Origin: Rhizobium sullae | GTDB lineage: Bacteria; Pseudomonadota; Alphaproteobacteria; Rhizobiales; Rhizobiaceae | Length of the DNA: 48,129 nt | NCBI RefSeq assembly: GCF_900169785.1 | Contig: NZ_FWER01000044.1 | Coordinates: forward strand, 1 to 48,129 | Reading direction: 5' to 3' | Shown here: positions 23,248-31,462 of the stretch, piece after piece | Layout of the letters: each line of letters opens with the position of its first letter | Numbering within the stretch: the first letter of the stretch is position 1 | Notes under the pieces: model-generated | The model's input: the letters and a program-made list of their open reading frames with translations, nothing else | Told to the model about the DNA's origin: nothing | Databases searched by the model: none | Position numbers and translations under genes: made by a program

Positions 23248-24273
23248 TCAGTTGTCGAAGCCGACCTTTTCGGCCAGCTCGCTTGCCTGCTTGCGATGCT
23301 TGACGATCTCCGTCATCTGCACGGGATCGACCTTGAGCTCGCCAAACGAGGCGATGATCGGATCGATTGCCGCGCCGGCCTTGACCGGATACTCGTAGTT
23401 CGCCTCCGCATAGAGCTTCTGGGCCTCGTCCGAAACGAGGTATTCCAAGAGCTTCACCGCCTCATCTTTGTTCGGCGCGTGCTTTGCGACGGCCGCGCCA
23501 CTGATGTTTACCTGCGTGCCACCGTCCTCGAAGGTCGGCAGGATGACCTTGATCGCGCTACCCCAGGCGACCTGCTCCTCGCCGCCCTTGCCGGAGCGCA
23601 TCAGGCCAACGTAATAGGAATTGGCGATGCCGATGTCGCAAAGGCCGCCGAGGATGTCCTTGGCCGCATCGCGGTCGCCGCCGCCCGCCTTGCGGGAGAG
23701 ATTGCCTTTGACGGCGGCAAGCCATGCTTCCGTCGCCTCGGCGCCATGATGCGCGATGTAATCGGCGAAGAGGGCCGTGTTATAGGGATGCTGACCGGAG
23801 CGGATGCAGATCTTGCCCTTCCATTTCGGATCAGCCAGGTTCTCGTAATTGAAGCTGGCGAGATCGAGGTCCTTGGCGGCGTAGAGCACACGGGCGCGCA
23901 TCGAGAGGGCAAACCAGTTGTTCGCCGGGTCGCGCAGGTTTTCCGGCACGGCGGCTTTCAGAGCGTCCGATTCGACTGGCTGCGTCAGGCCCTTTTCGGC
24001 CAGGTCGGCGAGATTGCCGACATCGACCGTCATGAGGATGTCCGCAGGAGAGCTCTCCCCTTCCGAGGCCACGCGCTCGGCAAGGCCGTCCTTCAGGAAG
24101 ACCGTATTGACCTTGACGCCGCTCGAGGCGGTGAAGGCGTCAAGCAGCGGCTGGATCAGTCCGGGCTCGCGCGTCGTGTAAATGTTCAGTTCGGCCGCCA
24201 TGGCACCGGCGCCACTGGCGAGAGCGAAAACGCCACCCAGCAGGGCATGCCGCAATACGGAAATGTTCTTCAA
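23248..24273 (-). CDS. ferric iron ABC transporter, substrate-binding protein (FbpA/FutA-like)
   Basis: The gene encodes 341 aa if the start is TTG 24273, which I prefer: GGAGGA at 24286-24281 sits 8 bases away and the product begins MKNISVLRHALLGGVFALAS, an ideal signal peptide. An ATG 15 bases upstream (24288) overlaps the ribosome site. The mature protein starts AELNIYTTREPGLIQPLLD and contains the paired iron-binding tyrosines in GIANSYYVGLM, typical of the Fe(III)-binding type (FbpA/FutA). It delivers periplasmic ferric iron to FbpB/FbpC. A TGA-N9-TCA element lies 72 bases upstream. Confidence 0.88.
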   Translation of the reverse strand: MKNISVLRHALLGGVFALASGAGAMAAELNIYTTREPGLIQPLLDAFTASSGVKVNTVFLKDGLAERVASEGESSPADILMTVDVGNLADLAEKGLTQPVESDALKAAVPENLRDPANNWFALSMRARVLYAAKDLDLASFNYENLADPKWKGKICIRSGQHPYNTALFADYIAHHGAEATEAWLAAVKGNLSRKAGGGDRDAAKDILGGLCDIGIANSYYVGLMRSGKGGEEQVAWGSAIKVILPTFEDGGTQVNISGAAVAKHAPNKDEAVKLLEYLVSDEAQKLYAEANYEYPVKAGAAIDPIIASFGELKVDPVQMTEIVKHRKQASELAEKVGFDN

Positions 24274-24344
24274 GATGCGGTCCTCCATCAAATTGTTCTG
24301 GTCTGGCCGACGTACTGACAGCCAGCAAATTGCTCGAACATATA

Positions 24345-24359
24345 TGATCGAAACGGTCA
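24345..24359. promoter_or_regulatory. candidate RirA iron-responsive operator (TGA-N9-TCA)
   Basis: TGATCGAAACGGTCA fits the rhizobial IRO consensus TGA-N9-TCA bound by the Fe-S repressor RirA. It lies in the 88-bp gap between the ATPase gene and the binding-protein gene, the only real promoter-sized gap in the operon. It would repress the transporter when iron is plentiful. The motif is loose, so a chance match is possible (about 2% for a gap of this size). Confidence 0.5.
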
Positions 24360-24361
24360 AG

Positions 24362-25423
24362 TTATTTCTCGAAAGCAGCCGTTTCGGCTCGCTCCGCAGC
24401 AAAGACCAGGACGCCTTTTGGATCGACGCTCAATGAAATCCACTCGCCCGGCCGTACATCGGCGCGGCCTGTTGTGCGCAGGCGCAGGAGGTCAGGAACG
24501 CCTTCGACCCTGAGCGACAGTTGCTCGATCTCGCCAAGGAACGAGCAACCCACGACAAGGCCGGCAACCCCTTCGCCTCCAGGCGAGAGGAAGAGGGCCT
24601 GCGGACGAATGCAGGCAAATGCCTTAGCGCCCTCCGGCAGATCGAGCCGGGCCGGAAAGGCGCCCAGCGCTGTTTCGATCCGGCCATGGCGGTATGTCCC
24701 GTTTATCCTGTTGCAGGGGCCGAGGAATTCGGCGGCGTAGAGCGACTGGGGATAATCGTAGATATCGTATCCAGTCCCGATCTGCACGATGACCCCTTCC
24801 TTCATCAACACGACCCGGTCTCCCACCGAAAGCGCCTCCTCTGGGTCGTGCGTGACGAGAATCGCCGTCGTCCCCAGGGCCCTCAATGTCGCGATGGTCT
24901 CCTCGCGCACCCGCTCCCGCAGGCCACGGTCAAGATTCGAGAAGGGCTCGTCCATGAGGAGGATCACCGGTTTCGGGGCAAGGGCGCGCGCGAGGGCGAC
25001 GCGCTGCTGCTCGCCGCCCGACAACGTGTGCGGATAGCGGCCGGAAAGCGCCGAGATGCCGATGCGATGTATCACCTCGACCGCGCGGGCACGTGCCTCA
25101 TGCCGCTGCAGCTTTTTCAGGCCGAACGTCACATTCTCCTCGACCGTCAAATGCGGGAACAGGGCGTAGTCCTGGAACATGAAACCGATTTTGCGGTCCT
25201 CGGGTTCGACGAACCCGTTCGCGCCCGCGATCACCGCGCCGTTCAGCAGAATTTCGCCGCTGTCTGCCTTGTCCACCCCGGCGATTATGCGCAGGAGCGA
25301 GGACTTGCCGCAACCGGACTGGCCGACGAGACAGACAATTTCGCCAGGCGCGAGCGCGAACGAAACGTCATCCAGCGCCTGCGTCTCGCCAAAACGCCGG
25401 CTGACATGCGCCAGCACAAGCAT
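24362..25423 (-). CDS. ferric iron ABC transporter ATPase (FbpC-like)
   Basis: The gene encodes 353 aa from ATG 25423 (MLVLAHVSRRFGE), with AGGGG about 8 bases upstream; ATG 25453 with AAGGA is a possible alternative and the frame opens at 25489. Walker A is VGQSGCGKSS, the signature LSGGEQQRVALARAL, Walker B VILLMDEPFSNLDRGLR, and the switch region ILVTHDPEEAL. The C-terminal TOBE/OB region (FACIRPQALFL, GEIEQLSLRVEG) is the one typical of iron and putrescine importers. First gene of the iron operon on the minus strand. Confidence 0.88.
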   Translation of the reverse strand: MLVLAHVSRRFGETQALDDVSFALAPGEIVCLVGQSGCGKSSLLRIIAGVDKADSGEILLNGAVIAGANGFVEPEDRKIGFMFQDYALFPHLTVEENVTFGLKKLQRHEARARAVEVIHRIGISALSGRYPHTLSGGEQQRVALARALAPKPVILLMDEPFSNLDRGLRERVREETIATLRALGTTAILVTHDPEEALSVGDRVVLMKEGVIVQIGTGYDIYDYPQSLYAAEFLGPCNRINGTYRHGRIETALGAFPARLDLPEGAKAFACIRPQALFLSPGGEGVAGLVVGCSFLGEIEQLSLRVEGVPDLLRLRTTGRADVRPGEWISLSVDPKGVLVFAAERAETAAFEK

Positions 25424-25633
25424 TCCACTGACCCCTTGGATAGATCCGTGCATTTCCAATCCTTCAGTCATTGTGAGCATCAAGTCCATACTGTTCCAGA
25501 TGGCTCCATCGTGAAACAGAAATCTTCCAACTTCCCCGTGCCGCGCAAAAGGACCGATAGCCCTGATGATCCATGAAGTCCTTGAGGGCGTAGAGCGATG
25601 TCCAGCGCCCTCGACGGCGCGTCCGACGCCCGA

Positions 25634-26539
25634 TCATCCTCTTAACCGTGGCTTCTGCCATTGTCGCACATGGTCGATCAACGCACGCAGCTTCGGCGCC
25701 ATGTTGCGGCGTTGTGGAAAATAGAGGAAGAAACCTGGAAAGGGCGGCAGGAACTCCTCCAGCAGCGGCACGAGTGAGCCGTCTTCAAGATGCGGCTGCA
25801 GGCAGTCCTCAGGGGCGAAGGTGATACCGGCTCCCGCCAGGGCGAGCCGGAGCATCAAGCGAAGGTCGTTCGTCGTGATTTGCGGCTCCACCGCGACGTC
25901 GAACGGGCGACCGCCTTCGACGAATTCCCAGCGGTGAGGGGCAATCTCTGGCGAGAGGCGCCAGCCAATGCAACGATGTCCGACGAGCTCGCCTGGATGG
26001 ACGGGCGCACCGCGCTCGGCGAGATAGGCGGGCGCCGCGGCGGCTCGCTCCCGCTGCTCGCCGCCCACGGGAACGGCAATCATATCCTTCTCAATCACCT
26101 CCCCCAGCCTGACCCCAGCATCGAACCCGTGGGCGACGATATCGAATTCCTCATCGGTCACCGTCACATCGACGGTCACATGGGGACAGCGCGCGATGAA
26201 GCTCGCCAGCAATGGACCGGAGAGGAATGGCTCGGCGATCGAAGTTGCTGTCAATCGGAGATGGCCGCGCGGCTCATCCGCCGTCCCGGTCGCATCCAGC
26301 GCACTTCCTATGTCGGTCAACGGCCCTTCCAGTGAGCTAACCAACCGCGCGCCTGCTTCAGTCAATTGCACCGACCGCGTGGTGCGCACCACGAGTGCCG
26401 TACCGAGATGATCCTCAAGCCGTCGGATCGCCTGACTGACGGCGGAACGGGTTACACCCATCCGATCGGCTGCCGCGCGAAAGTTCCGCTCTTTCGAGAC
26501 TGCAAGGAAGAGGGGCAGAAGATTCAGGTCCATTTTCAT
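25634..26539 (-). CDS. LysR-family transcriptional regulator
   Basis: The gene encodes 301 aa. The winged helix is at the N-terminus (LPLFLAVSKERNFRAAADRM, GVTRSAVSQAIRRLEDHLG), followed by a periplasmic-binding-like effector domain (HLRLTATSIAEPFL, TVTDEEFDIVAHGFDAGVRL). It resembles the LysR group paired with short-chain dehydrogenase genes. It is divergent from the SDR gene at 26635; the 95-bp gap holds a CCAGTA direct repeat (26543-26548 and 26562-26567) and a TTGACA hexamer, so it most likely controls that gene. Confidence 0.9.
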   Translation of the reverse strand: MKMDLNLLPLFLAVSKERNFRAAADRMGVTRSAVSQAIRRLEDHLGTALVVRTTRSVQLTEAGARLVSSLEGPLTDIGSALDATGTADEPRGHLRLTATSIAEPFLSGPLLASFIARCPHVTVDVTVTDEEFDIVAHGFDAGVRLGEVIEKDMIAVPVGGEQRERAAAAPAYLAERGAPVHPGELVGHRCIGWRLSPEIAPHRWEFVEGGRPFDVAVEPQITTNDLRLMLRLALAGAGITFAPEDCLQPHLEDGSLVPLLEEFLPPFPGFFLYFPQRRNMAPKLRALIDHVRQWQKPRLRG

Positions 26540-26634
26540 TGTCCAGTATCGCTAACCAACCAGTACAGCAATTGACATCTACAAACGACGGAAAAGTCGC
26601 TCCATCTTGCCGATGACGAAACAAGGAGCCGGAC

Positions 26635-27357
26635 ATGGACAAGGTTATTCTGATCACTGGGGCATCCAGCGGAATCGGGGAAGGCATCGCGCGAGCTTTG
26701 GGAGTGGCGGGTGCCAAACTCCTTCTGGGCGCCCGCCGCACGAATCGGCTGCAGGCCATCGCCGACGACATCCGCGCGACGGGCAGCACCGTCGAAACCC
26801 GCCCTCTCGACGTTACCGATCGCACGTCGGTTGAGGCCTTTGCCGGTGCTGCCCTGGAGACTTGGGGGCGCATCGACGTGCTGGTGAACAATGCCGGCAT
26901 CATGCCACTGTCGCCACTCGTCGCCGGCCACTACAAAGAATGGGACCGCATGATCGAAGTGAATATCAAAGGTGTTCTGTGGAGCATTGGGGCGGTTTTG
27001 CCGCACATGCATGCTCGCGGCGCTGGACAGATCATCAACATCGCGTCGATCGGGGCGTTGTCCGTCGAGCCTACCGCAGCGGTCTACTCGGCAACAAAAT
27101 TTGCGGTCCGCGCAATCTCGGAGGGCCTGCGAAAGGAACACCCCGAACTCCAGATTACGTGTATCAATCCCGGCGTGGTCGAAAGCGAACTGGCCAACAC
27201 CATCACCCATGCCGAGACCATAGCATTCATGGACGAATACCGCGCCAACGCCTTGCAGCCAGCCGAAGTCGGTCGCGTGGTGCGCCATGTGATCGAGACC
27301 CCGGCCAGCGTCGGCGTGAACGAGATCACCGTGCGGCCTCAGGGCCAAATCGGATGA
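26635..27357 (+). CDS. SDR oxidoreductase
   Basis: The gene encodes 240 aa of classical short-chain dehydrogenase type with cofactor loop TGASSGIGEG (residues 8-17), NNAG motif LVNNAGIMPLSPL, and catalytic Ser in NIASIGALS and YSATK. The C-terminus (INPGVVESELANTI) resembles the YdfG/serine-dehydrogenase-like and clavaldehyde-type group. AAGGAG lies 7 bases before the ATG. The stop overlaps the start of the next gene (ATGA, 27354-27357), so the two are co-translated. Probably regulated by the divergent LysR protein; substrate unknown. Confidence 0.87.
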   Translation: MDKVILITGASSGIGEGIARALGVAGAKLLLGARRTNRLQAIADDIRATGSTVETRPLDVTDRTSVEAFAGAALETWGRIDVLVNNAGIMPLSPLVAGHYKEWDRMIEVNIKGVLWSIGAVLPHMHARGAGQIINIASIGALSVEPTAAVYSATKFAVRAISEGLRKEHPELQITCINPGVVESELANTITHAETIAFMDEYRANALQPAEVGRVVRHVIETPASVGVNEITVRPQGQIG

Positions 27358-27770
27358 TCAAGGGTCAGGCCCCGGCCCTGAACGCTTATCGGAGTGTGGC
27401 GCGGAGAAGGCACGCGTACCGAGTGTTCGGCAAGAACTGGCTCGCTCTCACTGTGTTGGCAATTCTTTCCGCCCCGGCGAACGCCTCCGATGCAGGCAGC
27501 AATAGGCATGAAATAAAGGATGAACACAGGATGACAGATCATCCCTACGTCGGCATGTGGACGACCAGCGACAATAGGGTTCGGCACAATCTGCTGCCGA
27601 GCGGACGTTACGACGAAGCGCGCGGAAATCGCGAAAGCGCCTATGAAGGTCGCTACGAGATCCGGGGCAATCACATCGAGTATTGGGACGACACCGGCTT
27701 CACGGCCGACGGAACCTTCGTCGACCGAAACACCCTTCACCATGGCGGAATGATTCTGCGGCGCCGCTGA
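27354..27770 (+). CDS. Atu4866-domain protein with N-terminal export signal
   Basis: The gene encodes 138 aa from ATG 27354, which overlaps the SDR stop. Residues 1-45 contain a basic start and a hydrophobic stretch (NWLALTVLAILSAPANASDA) like a Sec signal. The rest is the Atu4866 fold (PF11512-type, a lipocalin-like small barrel): HPYVGMWTTSDNRVRHNLLP, then YDEARGNRESAYEGRYEI, then IEYWDDTGFTADGTF. Proteins of this group are usually about 80 aa, starting where this one has MTDHPYVGMW (27531), so a shorter cytoplasmic product from that internal ATG is possible. Coupled to the SDR gene; no enzymatic role is established. Confidence 0.8.
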   Translation: MIKGQAPALNAYRSVARRRHAYRVFGKNWLALTVLAILSAPANASDAGSNRHEIKDEHRMTDHPYVGMWTTSDNRVRHNLLPSGRYDEARGNRESAYEGRYEIRGNHIEYWDDTGFTADGTFVDRNTLHHGGMILRRR

Positions 27771-27953
27771 AGACCTGAATAAGCTGAGACAACGAACAGC
27801 GCCGACTTTCCCTGTGAATAGCTCGCCGTTCGAAACGCGACGGAAAACGTCCATCGCGCGCGCTCGGGTACGAGAGTGCGTTCAGCACAGCACCTTCTTC
27901 AGGCGCGTGATGGGATGCTCGCCGAAGTCAGACCGGTCAATGCTCGGTTTTGA

Positions 27954-28007
27954 TTTCCACTAAGAACTGACCCGGCCTTGCGGAATATTTCCATCGAGAA
28001 TTGACCC
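27954..28007. repeat. two 20-bp direct repeats resembling an IS21-type element end
   Basis: TTTCCACTAAGAACTGACCC (27954-27973) recurs as TTTCCATCGAGAATTGACCC (27988-28007), 16 of 20 identical at a 34-bp period. Spaced multiple repeats with the word GAACTGACCC are, as far as I recall, typical of IS21-family termini, where the transposase binds repeated sites. No istA/istB frame is present, so only an end is left. The remaining bases of the gap 27771-28060 show no gene. Confidence 0.4.
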
Positions 28008-28060
28008 ATGTTTGAACTTTGCCCCCGCACATGAAAGCAGGCGCCACGAGCGCTTAGGAA

Positions 28061-28687
28061 CTAGGCAGCCTTAACGGACACGCTCGCTGCCCTGAAGGCT
28101 ATGAGGTCTTCAATCGTGATCAGATGAAGACCATGCCGTTCGGCAAAGCGTTCGAGCTCCGGCAGACGTGCCATCGTGCCATCGTCGTTGGCCACCTCGC
28201 AAATCACGCCGGACGGGGATAGACCGGCAAGCTTGGCGAGGTCCACCGCTGCTTCGGTGTGGCCAGGGCGGGAAAGGACGCCGTTCGCATGGGCTCGAAG
28301 CGGAAAGATATGACCTGGCCGGGCAAAATCGTCGGGGCGAGAACCTTCCCTGACGAGTGCTCGAACGGTCGCGGCCCTGTCGGCGGCGGATATCCCAGTC
28401 GTCGTTTCGGGAATGTAGTCCACGGAGACGGTGAAGGCGGTCTTCAGCACCTCGGTGTTGCGTGGCACCATCAAAGGAATATCAAGCTCATCAAGCCTCT
28501 CGCCTTCCATCGCAACGCAGACGAGGCCACGAGCTTGATTCATCATGAACGCGATTGCTTGCGGAGTTACGGCTTCCGAAGCGATCACGAGGTCGCCTTC
28601 GTTTTCCCGGTCACGGTCATCGACAACAACGACGATCTCGCCCCGCGCAATTGCGGCGATCGCATCGTCGATTTTGGAAATTGCCAT
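28061..28687 (-). CDS. ribB: 3,4-dihydroxy-2-butanone 4-phosphate synthase
   Basis: The gene encodes 208 aa from ATG 28687 (MAISKIDDAIAAIARGE). It converts ribulose 5-phosphate to 3,4-dihydroxy-2-butanone 4-phosphate plus formate, the branch that supplies the xylene ring of riboflavin. The acidic metal loop DRENEGD is at residues 26-32, and the substrate site RPGHTEAAVDLAKLAGL is in the C-terminal half. It is a stand-alone RibB, without the GTP cyclohydrolase II (RibA) domain found in many fused versions. An FMN riboswitch at 28808-28944 precedes it on the same strand, so the gene is shut off by FMN. No other rib gene is in the window. Confidence 0.95.
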   Translation of the reverse strand: MAISKIDDAIAAIARGEIVVVVDDRDRENEGDLVIASEAVTPQAIAFMMNQARGLVCVAMEGERLDELDIPLMVPRNTEVLKTAFTVSVDYIPETTTGISAADRAATVRALVREGSRPDDFARPGHIFPLRAHANGVLSRPGHTEAAVDLAKLAGLSPSGVICEVANDDGTMARLPELERFAERHGLHLITIEDLIAFRAASVSVKAA

Positions 28688-28807
28688 CTTCTTGCCTTTC
28701 AAGGGTTAGCCGCTGTGAGCGGCGTGCATGGCCTGTCATAGCCACCATTTTCCCTTGGGCGAACAAGCATACGAAACGCCGCTCTTGAGGCGGCGTCCGC
28801 TGCATTG

Positions 28808-28944
28808 CTCTCTTCCATCCGGACTGTAACCGTCGGCTCCGGCATCTCACCGGATCTGCTGACCCTCCGTATCCACGAAGGCGCTCGCGGGCTCCGAGTT
28901 GCCTCGATACCGCCGGTGGGGAATTGCACCCCGCCCTGAGAACG
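28808..28944 (-). ncRNA. FMN riboswitch (RFN element)
   Basis: Read on the minus strand, the conserved RFN blocks appear in order: TCAGGGCGGGGTGCAATTCC, then CCACCGGCGGTAT, then AGCCCGCGAGCGC, then GGTCAGCAGATCCGGTGAGA, then GCCGGAGCCGACGGT and ACAGTCCGGATGGAAGAGAG. It lies 120 bases upstream of ribB. Binding of FMN would block ribB expression. The conserved core is complete. Confidence 0.96.
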
Positions 28945-29053
28945 CATGCAACATAGAGGATCGATGCCTTGTTGTGCAAGAGGTCGCCGGCCGCCGACCG
29001 AGCGAAAATCCGGTTTTCCCAGTGAACGCACCGTTCCTTATTGTCGAATAAAG

Positions 29054-29836
29054 CTAGGACATGATCAGGCCGCCATCGACGTTGATCGTCTGGCCGGTGA
29101 TGTAGCCAGCATCGTCGCTGGCGAGGAAAGTGACGAGACCGGCGACATCCTCACCTGATCCGGCCCGTTTCATCGGAATGCCTTCGACCCATTGCTTCAT
29201 GAGTTCGCCAGGACCATAGTTCCCGAGGAGCTTCCCCCACGCCTGATCGTTATAAGCCCACATATCGGTTTCGATGATGCCCGGGCAGAAGGCGTTGACG
29301 GTGATGTTTTCGGTCGCGACTTCCTTGGCAAGGCTTTGGGTGATCCCGACAACGCCCATCTTTGAAGCGGCGTAGTGTGGCGTGTAGATGAAACCGTCGC
29401 GCGCTTGGCCGGAGGCGGTGTTGATGATACGGCCACCTCGTCCATGCTTGCGCATGCGCAGAATTGCTTCCTGCGCGCACAAGAAGACGCCCTTGGTGTT
29501 AACGGCCATGACCTTGTCCCACTCACCTTCCGTCATGTCTTCGATGCGGGCGATGGTGATGACGCCGGCGTTCTGGATCGACACGTCCACAACGCCGTAA
29601 GCGTTCTCTGCTGCGTCGTAGAGAGCCTTCACGCTGGCTTTGTCGGTGACGTCTCCGACGAAGGAGATAGCATTGCCAGCATCGGTTTTGATCTGCTCGG
29701 CGACTGCATGGACCGACTCTTCGTTGGCGGAGACGACGAGATTGGCGCCTTCTTTTGCGAAGCGCTTGGCGATCGCAGCGCCGATGCCGCGGCTGCCTCC
29801 GGTGATGACCACGGTTTTGTTCTCAAAGCGTTTCAT
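29054..29836 (-). CDS. SDR polyol dehydrogenase-like oxidoreductase
   Basis: The gene encodes 260 aa from ATG 29836 (MKRFENKTVVITGGSRGIGA) with AGGAAG upstream. The cofactor loop is TGGSRGIG; the catalytic set is Ser in INTASGQARDG and YAASK. The substrate lid NAFCPGIIETDMWAYNDQAW and the following LMKQWVEGIPMKRAGSGEDV resemble sorbitol/meso-butanediol/polyol dehydrogenases of the classical SDR class. It is the last gene of the minus-strand arm of the sugar module (permease-binding protein-ATPase-SDR-tpiA-SDR). I infer oxidation of a sugar alcohol, or a second step on its product. Confidence 0.82.
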   Translation of the reverse strand: MKRFENKTVVITGGSRGIGAAIAKRFAKEGANLVVSANEESVHAVAEQIKTDAGNAISFVGDVTDKASVKALYDAAENAYGVVDVSIQNAGVITIARIEDMTEGEWDKVMAVNTKGVFLCAQEAILRMRKHGRGGRIINTASGQARDGFIYTPHYAASKMGVVGITQSLAKEVATENITVNAFCPGIIETDMWAYNDQAWGKLLGNYGPGELMKQWVEGIPMKRAGSGEDVAGLVTFLASDDAGYITGQTINVDGGLIMS

Positions 29837-29912
29837 TCTTTCTTCCTTCCACGTGCCAGACGATCTCGGGCGTCGACCGCAGAGCCGGCGACCCCCTTGG
29901 GTCATGCCGCCA

Positions 29913-30650
29913 TCAAGCGGCTGCAGAAATGATCTCGGCGAACTCTGCCGCCTTCAGCGATGCGCCTCCGACCAAGGCTCCATCCACGTTTGCCGCGCGG
30001 AAGATGGCGGCTGCATTCGAAGCCTTCACCGAACCACCGTAAAGGATCCTCACGAGGCGCCCATCATCGCCCAGTCGCTCTTCAAGCATCTGTCTTATCG
30101 AGGAATGCACTTCCTCGATCTTCTCAATGGTCGGAACCAAGCCGGTTCCAATGGCCCAGACCGGTTCATATGCGATCGCCATGTTCGAGCTGGCGGCGCT
30201 CGCGGGCATTGAGCCTCGCAGCTGTCCACCCACGACATCGATCGCCTTTCCATCATCGCGTTCATCGCGGGTCTCGCCGATGCAAATGATCGTGGTCAGT
30301 CCGGCCTTGTGAGCCGCGACGGCCTTGCTGGCGACTATCGCATCTGTTTCGTTGTGGGACGCGCGGCGTTCGGAATGGCCGAGAATTACGAATCGTGCCC
30401 CCGCGTCGACGAGCATGTCGGCGGAGATGTCTCCGGTGCGGGCGCCGGACGCCTCGGGGTGGCAGTCCTGAGCGCCGACGATAACGGTCGAATCCGTCGA
30501 GCGCTTCGCGGCGTTCTCGATCAGCGTGAAGGGCGGGCAGACGACGATGTCGCACGCCGCCTTGCCCGCGAGCCCCTTCAGCGCCTCGATCTCAGCCAGG
30601 GAGGAAGCGAGACCGTTCATTTTCCAGTTGCCGGCAATCAACTTTCGCAT
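29913..30650 (-). CDS. tpiA: triosephosphate isomerase (accessory copy)
   Basis: The gene encodes 245 aa from ATG 30650, 4 bases after the stop of the upstream SDR gene. It interconverts dihydroxyacetone phosphate and glyceraldehyde 3-phosphate. All catalytic residues are present: Lys10 in AGNWKMNG, His92 in ILGHSERR, Glu162 in YEPVWAIGTG, plus the phosphate loop ILYGGSVK. Rhizobia usually also have a housekeeping tpiA, and erythritol loci carry a TIM paralogue acting on L-erythrulose 1-phosphate, so the substrate could differ slightly. In this operon it would recycle DHAP made by the split transketolase into the GAP acceptor. Confidence 0.9.
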   Translation of the reverse strand: MRKLIAGNWKMNGLASSLAEIEALKGLAGKAACDIVVCPPFTLIENAAKRSTDSTVIVGAQDCHPEASGARTGDISADMLVDAGARFVILGHSERRASHNETDAIVASKAVAAHKAGLTTIICIGETRDERDDGKAIDVVGGQLRGSMPASAASSNMAIAYEPVWAIGTGLVPTIEKIEEVHSSIRQMLEERLGDDGRLVRILYGGSVKASNAAAIFRAANVDGALVGGASLKAAEFAEIISAAA

Positions 30651-30654
30651 CGCA

Positions 30655-31443
30655 TCACCAGCAGCAGAAACCGCCGTCGACAAGCAGATCGACGCCGGTT
30701 ACGAAGCTTGCCGCATTCGACAGCAGGAACACCGCCGGACCGACCATTTCGTCGACCGTTGCCATGCGCTGCATTGGCGTCTGCTCTTCGAAGAGCTTGG
30801 TCTGATGAACCATCTCCGGACGCGTGTTCATGGGCGTTGCCGTGTATCCGGGCGAGATCGTGTTGACACGGATGCCGCGACCGACCCATTCCATCGCCAT
30901 GGACTTAGACATGTGGATCACGCCGGCCTTGGAGGCGTTATAGTGCGCCTGGCTCAGTCCCCGGTTGACGATCACGCCGGACATGGAAGCGATGTTGACG
31001 ATGGACCCGCCTCCGTTCTTCAACATGGCGCGCGCCTCGGCCTGACAAGAAAGGAAGACGCCTTTCAGGTTGATGTCCATCAACGTCTGGTACTGATCCT
31101 CTTCCATCTCTTCCGCGGGATTGGCGTTGGCGATACCGGCGGCGTTGACGGCAAGCGTCAGTGCGCCGAGTGCGGCCTCGGTGCGGGCTACCGCCTCGCC
31201 GAGGGACGACTTGCTCGTGACATCCGCTGCGATCTGGATAGCGCGGCGGCCGGCGCCCTGAATGTGTCTAGCCGTGTTGGCCAATCCGTCGTCAGTCCGG
31301 CGGTCAAGCAGCGCGACGTCAGCGCCGCACTGCGCGAGACCTATGGCGATGCGCTGCCCAATCCCGCTTCCAGCTCCGGTCACGATGGCAACCTTGCCGC
31401 TGAGATCGAAAAGCTTCGGGGCGTTCAGAGTGATGTCGGACAC
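30655..31443 (-). CDS. SDR oxidoreductase, sugar alcohol/ketose type
   Basis: The gene encodes 262 aa. The Rossmann loop is TGAGSGIGQR and the cofactor-selecting Asp in VALLDRRTD favours NAD. Catalytic residues are Ser in NIASMSGVIV and Tyr-Lys in YNASK. The C-terminus TGVDLLVDGGFCCW is shared by D-threitol/D-arabinitol/sorbose-type SDRs. It directly precedes tpiA, and follows the ABC ATPase gene by 19 bp. I infer that it makes the first oxidation of an imported polyol to a ketose that the FGGY kinase then phosphorylates. Confidence 0.85.
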   Translation of the reverse strand: MSDITLNAPKLFDLSGKVAIVTGAGSGIGQRIAIGLAQCGADVALLDRRTDDGLANTARHIQGAGRRAIQIAADVTSKSSLGEAVARTEAALGALTLAVNAAGIANANPAEEMEEDQYQTLMDINLKGVFLSCQAEARAMLKNGGGSIVNIASMSGVIVNRGLSQAHYNASKAGVIHMSKSMAMEWVGRGIRVNTISPGYTATPMNTRPEMVHQTKLFEEQTPMQRMATVDEMVGPAVFLLSNAASFVTGVDLLVDGGFCCW

Positions 31444-31462
31444 CGCTCTTCCTTTCTTCTGT

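Noticed and set aside
27954..28007. A CRISPR array
   Set aside because: Only two imperfect repeats with a 14-base spacer are present and no cas gene exists.
28061..28702. Longer ribB start at TTG 28702
   Set aside because: ATG 28687 gives the usual N-terminus of the family and suitable spacing; the TTG adds only a Lys-rich lead.
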